The position numbers were made by a program, and so were the translations under genes. The notes under the pieces were generated by a model that did no database searches, had not been told where the DNA came from, and saw only the letters and a program-made list of their open reading frames with translations. Of a stretch of DNA of 64,000 nt, positions 51,596-61,198 are shown one piece after another (position 1 is the stretch's first letter; every line of letters starts with the position of its first letter). Origin of the DNA: Citrobacter amalonaticus (GTDB taxonomy: Bacteria; Pseudomonadota; Gammaproteobacteria; Enterobacterales; Enterobacteriaceae); assembly GCA_028994555.1 (NCBI GenBank), contig JARDVN010000001.1, forward strand, positions 1,488,001 through 1,552,000. Reading direction: 5' to 3'.

Positions 51596-53932
51596 ATGAA
51601 GCAAATTCGTATGCTGGCGCAGTACTATGTGGACCTGATGATGAAATTGGGTCTGGTGCGCTTTTCGCTGCTGTTGGCGTTAGCGCTCGTTGTGCTGGCA
51701 ATTGTGGTGCAGATGGCGGTCACCATGGTGCTGCATGGTCGGGTCGAACAGATCGATGTCATCCGCTCTATTTTCTTTGGTTTGTTAATCACCCCCTGGG
51801 CGGTCTATTTTTTGTCGGTGGTGGTGGAGCAACTGGAGGAGTCTCGTCAGCGGTTATCCCGGCTGGTGCAGAAGCTGGAGGAGATGCGTGAGCGCGACCT
51901 TAAGCTCAACGTCCAACTGAAAGATAATATTTCGCAGCTGAATCAGGAGATTGCCGACCGCGAAAAGGCAGAGGCGGAACGCCAGTCAACGTTTGAGCAG
52001 CTCAAAGTTGAGATCAAAGAACGCGAAGAAGCGCAGATTCAGCTTGAACAACAATCCTCCTTCCTGCGTTCCTTTTTGGACGCCTCACCGGATCTGGTTT
52101 TTTATCGCAATGAAGATAAAGAGTTTTCCGGCTGTAACCGGGCGATGGAACTGCTCACCGGCAAAAGCGAAAAGCAGTTGGTGCATTTAAAGCCTGCTGA
52201 CGTGTACTCGCCGGAGGCGGCCGAAAAGGTCATTGAGACCGACGAAAAAGTCTTCCGCCATAATGTGTCGCTGACCTATGAGCAATGGCTTGATTATCCG
52301 GACGGGCGTAAAGCCTGTTTTGAAATCCGCAAAGTCCCTTATTACGATCGCGTCGGTAAACGTCATGGCCTGATGGGTTTTGGTCGCGATATTACCGAGC
52401 GCAAGCGCTATCAGGATGCGCTTGAGCGCGCCAGCCGCGATAAAACCACTTTTATTTCCACCATCAGCCACGAACTGCGTACGCCGCTGAACGGAATTGT
52501 CGGCCTGAGCCGCATTCTGCTGGATACCGATCTGACGGCCGAACAGGAAAAATACCTGAAAACGATCCATGTCTCCGCCGTGACGTTGGGGAATATCTTC
52601 AACGATATCATTGATATGGATAAGATGGAGCGGCGTAAGGTTCAACTGGATAATCAGCCGGTGGATTTCACGAGCTTTATGGCCGATCTGGAAAACCTCT
52701 CCGGCCTGCAGGCGCAACAGAAAGGATTGCGTTTTGTGCTCGAACCGACCTTACCGCTGCCGCATAAAGTGGTGACTGACGGCACGCGTTTGCGCCAGAT
52801 ACTGTGGAACCTGATCAGCAACGCGGTGAAATTTACCCAGCAGGGCCAGGTGACCGTGCGCGTACGTTATGACGCAGGCAGCATTCTGCATTTTGAAGTA
52901 GAAGACTCCGGTATTGGCATTCCACAGGACGAGCAGGACAAAATTTTCGCCATGTATTATCAGGTCAAAGACAGCCACGGCGGAAAACCGGCGACCGGTA
53001 CGGGTATCGGTCTGGCGGTCTCGCGTCGTCTGGCGAAAAACATGGGTGGGGATATCACCGTGGCAAGCCAGCCAGGCAAAGGCTCTGTCTTTACCCTGAC
53101 AGTGAATGCGCCAGCAGTGGCAGAAGAAGTCGAAGATGCGTTTGACGATGACGATTTGCCACTGCCGGCGTTGAACGTTCTGCTGGTGGAAGATATCGAA
53201 CTGAACGTCATTGTGGCGCGCTCGGTGCTGGAAAAACTGGGCAATAGCGTAGATGTCGCTATGACCGGGAAAGCGGCGCTGGAGATGTTCACGCCAGGCG
53301 AATATGACCTGGTGTTGCTGGATATTCAGTTGCCGGATATGACCGGCCTCGATATCTCACGAGAACTGACTCAGCGTTACGCGCGTGAAGATCTGCCACC
53401 GCTGGTGGCGCTTACGGCGAATGTCCTGAAAGATAAAAAAGAGTATCTGGATGCGGGTATGGATGACGTGCTGAGCAAGCCGCTGTCAGTACCGGCATTA
53501 ACCGCCATGATTAAGAAGTACTGGGATACCCGAGACGAGGAGGAGTGCACGGTGAAATCTGAAGAGAGCAGTAAATCGCAAGCGCTATTAGATATTCCGA
53601 TGCTGGAACAGTACATAGAGCTGGTGGGGCCGAAGCTAATTACCGATGGCCTGGCGGTGTTCGAGAAGATGATGCCGGGCTATTTAAGCGTTCTGGAGTC
53701 CAATCTGACCGCGCGTGACAAAAAAGGTGTGGTGGAAGAAGGGCACAAAATTAAAGGCGCTGCCGGTTCCGTTGGTCTTCGTCATCTGCAACAACTGGGG
53801 CAGCAGATCCAGTCACCCGATCTTCCTGCGTGGGAAGATAACGTGGGTGAATGGATTGAAGAGATGAAGCAGGAGTGGCAACACGACGTTGCAGTATTGA
53901 AGGCCTGGGTGGCAAACGCTGGAAAAAAATGA
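51596..53932 (+). CDS. arcB: Anoxic redox sensor hybrid histidine kinase ArcB
   Basis: ArcB senses quinone redox state and phosphorylates ArcA. The 778-residue protein has two helices (about residues 20-45 and 58-77), a linker coiled coil, a PAS domain (about 153-270, SFLRSFLDASPDLVFYRNED), the H1 box with FISTISHELRTPLNGIVGLS, the ATPase domain with GTGIGLAVSRRLAK, a receiver with LVEDIELNV and VLLDIQLPDMTG, and a C-terminal HPt domain with EEGHKIKGAAGSVG. It has the same length as the E. coli protein. Its stop codon lies in the terminator stem of the opposing arcZ. Confidence 0.98.
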   Translation: MKQIRMLAQYYVDLMMKLGLVRFSLLLALALVVLAIVVQMAVTMVLHGRVEQIDVIRSIFFGLLITPWAVYFLSVVVEQLEESRQRLSRLVQKLEEMRERDLKLNVQLKDNISQLNQEIADREKAEAERQSTFEQLKVEIKEREEAQIQLEQQSSFLRSFLDASPDLVFYRNEDKEFSGCNRAMELLTGKSEKQLVHLKPADVYSPEAAEKVIETDEKVFRHNVSLTYEQWLDYPDGRKACFEIRKVPYYDRVGKRHGLMGFGRDITERKRYQDALERASRDKTTFISTISHELRTPLNGIVGLSRILLDTDLTAEQEKYLKTIHVSAVTLGNIFNDIIDMDKMERRKVQLDNQPVDFTSFMADLENLSGLQAQQKGLRFVLEPTLPLPHKVVTDGTRLRQILWNLISNAVKFTQQGQVTVRVRYDAGSILHFEVEDSGIGIPQDEQDKIFAMYYQVKDSHGGKPATGTGIGLAVSRRLAKNMGGDITVASQPGKGSVFTLTVNAPAVAEEVEDAFDDDDLPLPALNVLLVEDIELNVIVARSVLEKLGNSVDVAMTGKAALEMFTPGEYDLVLLDIQLPDMTGLDISRELTQRYAREDLPPLVALTANVLKDKKEYLDAGMDDVLSKPLSVPALTAMIKKYWDTRDEEECTVKSEESSKSQALLDIPMLEQYIELVGPKLITDGLAVFEKMMPGYLSVLESNLTARDKKGVVEEGHKIKGAAGSVGLRHLQQLGQQIQSPDLPAWEDNVGEWIEEMKQEWQHDVAVLKAWVANAGKK

Positions 53933-54043
53933 CCCCGGCTAGACCGGGGTGCGCGAATACTGCGCCAACACCAGGGAAATCGTGGCTGCGCCGTAAGTGT
54001 TAATTGTGATTTAAAGGCGCAGCACTCAAATTCGGGCCGCACG
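53924..54043 (-). ncRNA. arcZ: Hfq-dependent small RNA ArcZ
   Basis: Opposite to and just past arcB, the minus strand from about 54043 begins GTGCGGCC and ends with a GC stem (ACCCCGG, CTAG-type loop, CCGGGGT) and seven T, as in E. coli ArcZ (RyhA/SraH, about 121 nt). The 3' part, which includes the seed region around GATTTCCCTGGTGTTGGCGC, is conserved; the 5' part differs. ArcZ activates rpoS and represses mRNAs such as sdaC and tpx; it is processed to a stable 3' fragment. A TATCTT -10 lies at 54050-54055, and GTTAA motifs at and above it fit the known repression by ArcA-P. The 5' end is set by analogy. Confidence 0.9.
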
Positions 54044-54159
54044 CAGTTAAGATAGCAAATCTTAAATGCTTTGTTACATGAATCAGTTAAATGTGTGAAG
54101 CGTAGCATTTTAATCACAATTATTAATGTGCTGCTGATCGTAACGAAAAGGACATTTGA

Positions 54160-54814
54160 ATGAAAAAAATAGGCGTAGTTCTTAGTGGATGCGGCGTGTA
54201 TGACGGTGCTGAAATTCATGAGGCCGTACTGACGTTGCTGGCTATAGCCCGCAGTGGCGCGCAGGCCGTCTGCTTTGCGCCTGACAAAGCGCAGGCCGAT
54301 GTGATTAATCATCTGACGGGCGAACCGATGGCGGAAACCCGTAATGTACTGATCGAAGCGGCTCGCATTACACGCGGCAATATTTGTCCGCTTTCTCAGG
54401 CAGTCTCAGCGGATCTGGATGCGCTGATTGTTCCCGGTGGTTTTGGCGCGGCTAAAAATTTAAGCAACTTTGCAAGCCTGGGCAGCGAATGCAGGATTGA
54501 TCCGGATTTAGCCGCGCTTGCTCTGGCGATGCATCAGTCGGGCAAGCCGCTGGGTTTTATGTGCATCGCACCGGCCATGCTGCCGAAAATTTTCGACTTT
54601 CCGCTGCGTCTGACAATCGGAACTGATATCGATACGGCAGAAGTGCTGGAAGAGATGGGGGGCGGAGCATGTGCCGTGCCCGGTCGACGATATCGTTGTT
54701 GATGAAGACAATAAAATCGTCACTACGCCTGCCTATATGCTGGCGCAGGATATCGCTCAGGCGGCAATGGGTATCGAAAAACTGGTATCACGCGTGCTGG
54801 TTCTGGCGGAATGA
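54160..54814 (+). CDS. elbB: Glyoxalase/isoprenoid-linked protein ElbB (apparent frameshift)
   Basis: ElbB is a DJ-1/PfpI-superfamily protein; E. coli ElbB has weak glyoxalase activity and affects isoprenoid yield. Family segments are [22 protein letters not shown] at the start, [16 protein letters not shown] and [14 protein letters not shown] with the nucleophile-elbow cysteine. The frame breaks at G6 54657-54662 after EEMG; removing one base gives 217 residues, the E. coli length. The stop overlaps mtgA by four bases. Confidence 0.94.
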
Positions 54815-55530
54815 AGAAAGGGGTTTTCGCCTTTCTGAGGCGAGTGATATTGCGCGTCGTGATTATCCTCGCCGTGTTTTGGGGCGGTGGCATTGCGCTG
54901 TTTAGCGTGGTGCCTGTGCCTTTTTCGGCGGTAATGGCCGAGCGGCAGATAGGCGCCTGGCTACAGGGTGACTTTGGCTATGTTGCTCATTCCGACTGGG
55001 TGAGCATGGATGAGATCTCTCCGTGGATGGGGTTAGCGGTAATTGCCGCAGAAGACCAGACCTTCCCGGACCACTGGGGTTTTGACGTTGCTGCCATCGA
55101 AAAAGCGCTGTCACATAATGAACGCCATGAAAGCCGTATTCGCGGTGCCTCAACGTTGTCACAGCAAACTGTTAAAAATCTCTTTCTTTGGGATGGTCGC
55201 AGTTGGCTGCGTAAAGGGCTGGAAGCCGGGCTTACGGTCGGTGTTGAAACTGTCTGGAGCAAAAAGAGGATCCTGACGGTATATCTGAATATTGCGGAAT
55301 TTGGTGATGGTGTATTTGGTGTGGAAGCCGCAGCTCAGCGCTATTTTAATAAACCGGCCAGCCGATTGACTCAGTCCGAAGCGGCGCTGTTGGCTGCCGT
55401 ATTACCCAATCCCTTGCGCTTTAAGGCCGCAGCGCCCTCAGGCTATGTGCGTAGCCGTCAGGCGTGGATACTGCGTCAAATGCGGCAGTTGGGCGGCGAG
55501 TCGTTTATGACCCGCCATGCACTGGATTAA
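54811..55530 (+). CDS. mtgA: Monofunctional peptidoglycan transglycosylase MtgA
   Basis: MtgA polymerises lipid II into glycan strands (GT51 family) at the division site. The 239-residue protein has an N-terminal membrane anchor (about residues 10-32), the catalytic Glu in [16 protein letters not shown], the [16 protein letters not shown] motif with [14 protein letters not shown], and [20 protein letters not shown]. It begins inside the elbB stop (ATGA) and overlaps the end of the converging yrbL by four bases. Confidence 0.96.
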   Translation: MKKGVFAFLRRVILRVVIILAVFWGGGIALFSVVPVPFSAVMAERQIGAWLQGDFGYVAHSDWVSMDEISPWMGLAVIAAEDQTFPDHWGFDVAAIEKALSHNERHESRIRGASTLSQQTVKNLFLWDGRSWLRKGLEAGLTVGVETVWSKKRILTVYLNIAEFGDGVFGVEAAAQRYFNKPASRLTQSEAALLAAVLPNPLRFKAAAPSGYVRSRQAWILRQMRQLGGESFMTRHALD

Positions 55531-56159
55531 GCTTCTCGCGAAGAGAGAGACAGCCCGCCGTGTTCTTTGGGTTGGGGAGCTTTTTCCAGCGCGACGGCCA
55601 GTACCGGTTGCGCGATAAAACGCTGCCACAATCTTTCCTGCTTACGTTGGCAGAACCATTTTGACCAGGTCGCCAGCGGAATCAATGTCCCTTCACCAAT
55701 GTTATCGCAAACCACCGGCACCACTTCCGATTCGCTGATTCGGTGGCAGAGAACGTTCTGCGGTTTTAGCGTCATGGTCACGATGTGGTTATCACGCAGA
55801 TAGCGTTTTAGCTTCTTCAGCAACTGACGCAACTCGGCAAAATCGTCTTCGTAACGACATTGTTTGGCAAATTCGGTAAGGGTGATGGATGGCTTGCCAT
55901 CATAATCGGCAATCACATCGTAAACGTAACCTGTTCCGCAGTCAGTCTCTACCGTGCCGTAATAACGCGGGATACCACTCCAGTCTTTCAGATAGCGAGA
56001 GAGATGCGCATAGTACTTCAGTTCGCGCTGTGTCTCTCTGTCGCCGCCCTGACCACTGTTGTAAACGATCTTAATACAACGCTGGGCATCATCCGGATGC
56101 GCATAACATTTACGATGTCGTCCGGTGCCCAGGGGAGTCTCTGCTGATAAACGAATCAT
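55527..56159 (-). CDS. yrbL: PhoP-regulated kinase-like protein YrbL
   Basis: The 210-residue YrbL protein (PhoP-regulatory network YrbL family) has a protein-kinase-like outline: [21 protein letters not shown] resembles a nucleotide loop and lysine, and [11 protein letters not shown] resembles a catalytic loop. Activity is not established. Start 56159 is the conserved MIRLS; the frame runs upstream to 56210 without homology. Its promoter carries a PhoP-box-like repeat and a CTTAAG array (PmrA type), so low Mg2+ and Fe3+/polymyxin signals probably induce it. Confidence 0.91.
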   Translation of the reverse strand: MIRLSAETPLGTGRHRKCYAHPDDAQRCIKIVYNSGQGGDRETQRELKYYAHLSRYLKDWSGIPRYYGTVETDCGTGYVYDVIADYDGKPSITLTEFAKQCRYEDDFAELRQLLKKLKRYLRDNHIVTMTLKPQNVLCHRISESEVVPVVCDNIGEGTLIPLATWSKWFCQRKQERLWQRFIAQPVLAVALEKAPQPKEHGGLSLSSREA

Positions 56160-56212
56160 AAGTGATATCCTGGAAATATTTACTGACAATAATCCAGTAT
56201 GAACGCTCAAGT

Positions 56213-56229
56213 TAAATGAAACCTAAACG
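56213..56229 (-). promoter_or_regulatory. PhoP-box-like direct repeat upstream of yrbL
   Basis: On the minus strand CGTTTA-GGTTT-CATTTA fits the PhoP pattern (G/T)GTTTA-N5-(G/T)GTTTA with one or two mismatches per half. It lies 54-70 bp before the yrbL start. Confidence 0.65.
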
Positions 56230-56235
56230 ACTTGT

Positions 56236-56264
56236 CTTAAGGTTTTCTTAAGGTATATCTTAAG
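56236..56264. promoter_or_regulatory. Triple CTTAAG array (PmrA/BasR-box type) upstream of yrbL
   Basis: Three perfect CTTAAG hexamers lie at 56236, 56247 and 56259, with spacers of five and six bases. The PmrA box is two YTTAAK hexamers spaced by five bases, so the first two copies form a full site and the third an extra half-site. Each hexamer is palindromic, so the strand is ambiguous. Confidence 0.75.
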
Positions 56265-56358
56265 TGAAAAAGCGCACGATTTGTACAGGTATGAGGCAAA
56301 AAAAATAAAAAAACGCCGGGTGGTGTTTTCTGTGAAGATATTCGTCGGGCGTGAAAAT

Positions 56359-56631
56359 TTAGTCTTCGTCGAAACCCGAATTGAAAAGGGCGATGACGGC
56401 AGCCAGCGCTTCGACCTCTTGCGGACCGGAGGCTTCAATCTCAATTTGTCGGCCTTTGGCAGAGTCCAACATCAGCAGCGCAATAACGCTGTTGGCTTCC
56501 GCTTCGGTGCCTTCATCATTTCGTAGCAGGACTTCCGCATCAAATCCCTGCATTAACTCAAAAAGTTTCATTGCTGGGCGAGCATGCATGCCCAGCTTGT
56601 TCGTGATTTCAACAGTTTGCTTCACGGTCAT
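56359..56631 (-). CDS. npr: Phosphocarrier protein NPr
   Basis: NPr (PtsO) is the HPr-like carrier of the nitrogen phosphotransferase chain PtsP-NPr-PtsN. The 90-residue protein has the phosphorylated histidine His16 in [17 protein letters not shown]. The start overlaps the rapZ stop (ATGA). It is the last gene of the leftward rpoN-hpf-ptsN-rapZ-npr group, and minus-strand poly-T tracts at about 56299-56316 beyond it may help to end transcription. Confidence 0.96.
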   Translation of the reverse strand: MTVKQTVEITNKLGMHARPAMKLFELMQGFDAEVLLRNDEGTEAEANSVIALLMLDSAKGRQIEIEASGPQEVEALAAVIALFNSGFDED

Positions 56632-57483
56632 GTTTTGCGTTTTTCCAGCGTACGATGGCGTGACTGTACGTTTTTACCGCGTGAGCGGAAGTAGTCTGCC
56701 AGCTGTTCTGCAATATACACCGAACGGTGTTTCCCGCCGGTACAACCGATAGCCACAGTCAGATAGCTACGGTTGTTGGTCTCCAGCATGGGTAACCATA
56801 GCTCAAGATAGCTGCGAGTCTGGTAGATAAAATTGTGTACTTCTGTGTGCCTGTCGAGGAAGGCGGCGACGGGCTTGTCGAGACCGGTCATCGGACGCAG
56901 TTTCGGGTCCCAGTGGGGGGTTCGGCAGAAAGCGGACGTCGAAGACGTAATCGGCATCGATGGGGATCCCGTGCTTAAAGCCGAAGGACTCAAACACCAT
57001 CGTCAGTTCACGCTCACGTTTACCCAGCAGGCGGGTCCGCAGCATTTCCGCCAGTTCATGCACCGACATTTCTGACGTATCGACAATCAGGTCGGCGCGA
57101 GAACGCAGCGGTTCCAGTAAGTCACTTTCCTGATCGATGGCGCTTTCCAGCGACAGATTCTTGCTGGAAAGGGGGTGTAGACGACGGGTATCGCTGTAGC
57201 GACGAATCAATGTGTTGCGATCGGCATCAAGGAACAGCAGTTGCGGCGAGAACGCCTCAGGCAGGTTGTTCATCGCCTGCTCAAAAATTTCCGGCGACTC
57301 CGGCATATTGCGTACATCAATGCTGACGGCTGCCGAAATCTGGCGTTCGGCAAGCGTGCGAGCCAGATCGGGTAACAGCACCACGGGAAGGTTATCCACG
57401 CAGTAAAAACCCATATCTTCAAGCGCGCGCAGGGCGACAGATTTACCTGACCCTGAACGACCGCTGACGATCATCAGTACCAT
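56628..57483 (-). CDS. rapZ: RNase adaptor protein RapZ (apparent frameshift)
   Basis: RapZ (YvcJ family) binds the small RNA GlmZ and hands it to RNase E, controlling GlmS. The N-terminal kinase-like domain has Walker [21 protein letters not shown]; the C-terminal RNA-binding domain ends [20 protein letters not shown] then [20 protein letters not shown]. The frame breaks at G6 56915-56920 (C6 on the coding strand) after FLPNP; with one base less the product is 284 residues, the E. coli length. Confidence 0.95.
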
Positions 57484-57516
57484 GTACTGTTTCTCCTCAC
57501 CACGACAAAAGGGGAG

Positions 57517-58008
57517 TTATGCTTCATCCTGACCGCCTTCGGTGTCAGTGATGATTTGATACAACTCTTCATCGCTCTGCGCGGCGCGCAGTCGACGGCA
57601 GATCGTTTTATCCGCCAGACGCTTAGCCACCAGCGATAATGTATGCAGGTGCGTTTTGGTTTGATCCGCTGGCACCAGCAGGGCAAAAAGCAGATCAACG
57701 GGTTGATTATCAATCGCGTCGAAGGCGATGGGTGTTTCCAGTTGCACAAACACGCCGACGGCACGCAGGGTATCTTCTTCAAGCTTACCGTGCGGAATGG
57801 CGATCCCATTGCCGATGCCGGTACTGCCCATTTTTTCGCGCGTCAGGATCGCTTCAAAAACGACCTGCGGCGGTAAACTGAGCTGTTTTGCCGCCAGTTC
57901 ACTGATGATTTCCAGCGCGCGTTTTTTGCTCTGGCAGTGAACGGCACTGCGCGTACATTCCTGGTTAAGTACACTGCTCAGTTGTAGAGTCGTATCGTTA
58001 TTTATCAT
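57517..58008 (-). CDS. ptsN: Nitrogen-regulatory EIIA protein PtsN
   Basis: PtsN (EIIA-Ntr) is the phosphate acceptor of NPr; unphosphorylated it regulates potassium uptake (TrkA, KdpD) and other targets. The 163-residue protein has the active histidine in GIAIPHGKLEEDTLRAVGVF (His73). It lies 33 bp before rapZ. The frame is intact. Confidence 0.96.
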   Translation of the reverse strand: MINNDTTLQLSSVLNQECTRSAVHCQSKKRALEIISELAAKQLSLPPQVVFEAILTREKMGSTGIGNGIAIPHGKLEEDTLRAVGVFVQLETPIAFDAIDNQPVDLLFALLVPADQTKTHLHTLSLVAKRLADKTICRRLRAAQSDEELYQIITDTEGGQDEA

Positions 58009-58123
58009 AATTTCACCTAAGAATTTGCCCCGCCGCGGCGAGACAAATTCGGAGCGCTAACTGTACAAATGGCCTGTTGTTGTGCACAACAGGCCGTCCT
58101 GCACCCGCTAACTGCCCGGACAA

Positions 58124-58411
58124 TTAGTGTTGTTTCAGTTTATCTTTATGCTTTGTGAGCTGTCTTGCCAGCTTATCGATTAAGCCATCAATGGCCGCGT
58201 ACATATCCTGACCTTCCGCGCTGGCGTGAATTTCGCCACCGTTTACATGCAGTGTTGCATCCGAGATGTGGGTGACCTTCTCCACCTTTAACACAATATA
58301 GACCTGATTGATTCTGTCAAAATAGTGTTCGAGTTTGGCGAACTTGGTATTAACAAAGTCACGCAGGGCTTCTGTTATCTCGACGTTGTTTCCAGTGATG
58401 TTGAGCTGCAT
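58124..58411 (-). CDS. hpf: Ribosome hibernation promoting factor
   Basis: HPF (YhbH) helps to pair ribosomes into inactive 100S dimers in stationary phase. The 95-residue short-form protein starts [20 protein letters not shown] and has the basic C-terminal helix [17 protein letters not shown]. Start 58411 is the conserved one, 22 bp after the rpoN stop. The frame is intact. Confidence 0.96.
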   Translation of the reverse strand: MQLNITGNNVEITEALRDFVNTKFAKLEHYFDRINQVYIVLKVEKVTHISDATLHVNGGEIHASAEGQDMYAAIDGLIDKLARQLTKHKDKLKQH

Positions 58412-58433
58412 AGTGTCTTCCTTATCGGTTGGG

Positions 58434-59868
58434 TCAAACCAGTTGTTTGCGCTGGTTTGACGGCGGAATGGATAAAGACTCTCGGTACTTCGCAACGGTG
58501 CGGCGCGCCACCATGATGCCTTGTTCCGACAGCATCGATGTTAGCTTGCTGTCGCTCAGGGGCTTCGCAGGGTTTTCCGCCGCAATCAACTTCTTCACCA
58601 GTGCGCGGATCGCGGTGGAGGAAGCTTCGCCACCCCCCCTCGGTATTCACATGGCTGGAGAAAAAATACTTCAGTTCAAAAATGCCGCGTGGACTGTGCA
58701 GATACTTCTGCGTCGTCACACGAGAAATGGTCGATTCGTGCATCTCGACGGCCTGAGCGATATCCGCCAACACCATCGGTTTCATAAATTCTTCGCCTTG
58801 CTCAAAGAAGGCTTGCTGCTGCTCAACGATACAACGGCTGACGCGCAGCAGGGTATCGTTGCGGCTCTCCAGACTCTTAATCAGCCACTTCGCGTCCTGC
58901 AAATTACTGCGGATGTACTGACTGTCGGCGTCATTACGCCCACCGTTGCACATCGCGGCGTAGTGCTGATTGATCTGCAGGCGAGGGAGGCTGTCTCCGT
59001 TGAGCTCGACCATCCAGTGGCCGTTATGCTTACGCACCAGCACGTCAGGGATCACGTATTCCGGTTCACCGGTCTGGATCGACTGCCCGGGGCGTGGATC
59101 GAGCGATTGGATCAGATTGACCGCTTCTTTGAGCACCTCTTCTTTGAGACGTGTGACGCGCATCAGAGTACGGAAGTCGTGGTTCGCCAGCAGATCGAGA
59201 TGATCGCTGATGATCAACCGGGCTTCTTCAAGGAAAGGGGTCGCCTTGTCGAACTGCGAAAGCTGGATCAGCAGGCAATCACGCAGATCTTTTGCCGCCA
59301 CGCCTACGGGATCAAACCGCTGAATACGTTTGAGAACGGCTTCAACTTCATCAAGACCGACCTCTTCATTGCCCATGCTTTCGAGGATGTCGTCCAGCGA
59401 AACGGTGAGATAACCGGTGTCGTCAACCGCATCCACAATCGACGTGGCGATGGCGCGGTCGGTATCGGAGAACGGGGTGAGTTCCACCTGCCACATCAGG
59501 TAATCCTGTAGGGTTTGCGTGGTTTCACCCTGATAAACGGGTAGCTCATCGTCAATGTAGTCACCGCTGGTGCCTGAAGGCGTACCGGCGGTGTAGATCT
59601 CATCCCAGCTGGCGTCGAGCGGCAACTCTTCCGGCATCTCTTTTTGTTCGAGGGCGTCGGCGGTATCCAGCGTTTCGCTGTCCTGGGTTTCGTGGGTATC
59701 AACTTCGTCGTGAAGATCGGTTTGCTCCAGCAGTGGATTGCTCTCCAGCGCTTGCTGGAGTTCCTGCTGCAGTTCCAGCGTGGACAACTGCAGCAGACGA
59801 ATTGCCTGCTGTAGCTGCGGCGTCATCGCCAGTTGTTGGCTCAGCCTGAGTTGCAAACCTTGCTTCAT
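58434..59868 (-). CDS. rpoN: RNA polymerase sigma-54 factor (apparent frameshift)
   Basis: RpoN directs RNA polymerase to -24/-12 promoters of nitrogen and other genes. Region I is the Gln-rich [20 protein letters not shown]; an acidic region II follows; then the core-binding domain (about 110-250), the DNA-binding part with [20 protein letters not shown] and the RpoN box [10 protein letters not shown]. The frame breaks at C7 58633-58639 (G7 on the coding strand) after HVNTEGG. With one base less the RpoN box and the end QRKQLV are recovered and the length is 477 residues, as in E. coli. Confidence 0.96.
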
Positions 59869-59915
59869 GTTCAGAGTTGTTTTCTCCCGCTATGACGTCG
59901 CAAACTTCTACCCTA

Positions 59916-60643
59916 TCAGAGTCTGAAGTCTTCCCCAAGGTATACGCGTTTCACGTGTTCGTCCTGCAGGATTTCTGTTGGCGTACCGTGCGCGATCAGG
60001 TGTCCCTGGCTCACGATATAGGCCCGCTCACACACGGCCAGCGTTTCGCGAACGTTATGGTCGGTAATCAATACGCCAAGACCGCTGTCACGCAGATGTT
60101 CAATAATGCGTTTGATATCGATAACAGATATGGGGTCAACGCCGGCAAACGGTTCGTCCAGCAGGATAAATTTAGGGTTGGCGGCCAGCGCACGGGCGAT
60201 TTCCACACGGCGACGTTCCCCCCCCCGGAGAGCGACTGCCCCATGTTGTCGCGCAGATGCTCAATGTGGAACTCTTCCATCAGCTCATTAGCGCGGTCTT
60301 CACGCTGTTCGCTGGAGAGATCGTCACGAATTTGCAGAACGGCCATCAGGTTATCGTACACGCTCAGGCGACGAAAAATCGACGCTTCCTGCGGCAGATA
60401 GCCAATTCCGCGGCGCGCGCGGGCGTGCAACGGCAGCAGACTGATGTCTTCATCATCAATGATGATGTTACCGGCATCACGCGGCACAATGCCAACGACC
60501 ATGTAGAAGGTGGTGGTTTTACCCGCACCGTTCGGCCCAAGCAGACCGACAATCTCGCCCGAGTTGACGGTCAGGCTGACATCTTCCACGACGCGGCGGC
60601 CTTTGTAGGCCTTCGCCAGATTCTTTGCAGTTAATGTTGCCAT
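59916..60643 (-). CDS. lptB: LPS export ATPase LptB (apparent +2 frameshift)
   Basis: LptB powers extraction of lipopolysaccharide from the inner membrane with LptFG. Walker [17 protein letters not shown], the Q-loop [20 protein letters not shown], Walker [15 protein letters not shown] and the H-loop [11 protein letters not shown] are present. The signature [14 protein letters not shown] is broken by C9 60218-60226, where the family frame needs seven; this is the longest run in the window and the only one with two extra bases. The corrected length is 241 residues, as in E. coli. The gene is essential. Confidence 0.95.
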
Positions 60644-60649
60644 AGCGAA

Positions 60650-61198
60650 TTAGTTACTCTTCTTCTGAGCCGGGGTCTGGTTTTTATCCTGCAACTGCGA
60701 CGGCACCAGAACGGTGGTCACACGCTTGCCTTTCTCACTGAAGGCCTGCATTTTCTGCTCTTTCACCAGATAGGTAATTTTGTCCCCGGTGATGTTGCTG
60801 TCGAGCTGTTCCAGGTATGCATTGCCGGTGAGCACGACAAAATCTTTCGCCAGTTCATAATGCATTTTCGACGCGTGACCTTTTACCGGCTTACCGTTGT
60901 CCTGCATTTGATAGAACGTGGCCGGGTTGCCGAAGCCGTCAATGACCTCTTTACCCTCTTCACCGCCAGGGCGGGTCACGACCACTTTATCGGCGTTAAT
61001 TTTGATAGTGCCCTGGGTCACAATGACATTACCGGTGAAGGTCACAACGTTGCCCTGCATATCCAGAGACTGCTGGTCCGATTCGATGTGGATCGGCTGT
61101 TCGGTATCGCCGGTGACGGCGAACGCCGGAATGCTGGCGGCCAGAAGTGAGCTGGCAAGCACAAGATTAAGGCTGAGTTTGTTTGTTTTGAATTTCAT
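60650..61198 (-). CDS. lptA: LPS transport periplasmic protein LptA
   Basis: LptA forms the periplasmic bridge that carries LPS from LptC to LptDE. The 182-residue precursor has a signal peptide (MKFKTNKLSLNLVLASSLLA, cleavage after AFA at about 27) and the OstA-like beta-jellyroll domain (IHIESDQQSLDMQGNVVTFT). The start at 61198 is the conserved one and overlaps lptC by 32 bp, as in E. coli. Confidence 0.95.
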   Translation of the reverse strand: MKFKTNKLSLNLVLASSLLAASIPAFAVTGDTEQPIHIESDQQSLDMQGNVVTFTGNVIVTQGTIKINADKVVVTRPGGEEGKEVIDGFGNPATFYQMQDNGKPVKGHASKMHYELAKDFVVLTGNAYLEQLDSNITGDKITYLVKEQKMQAFSEKGKRVTTVLVPSQLQDKNQTPAQKKSN

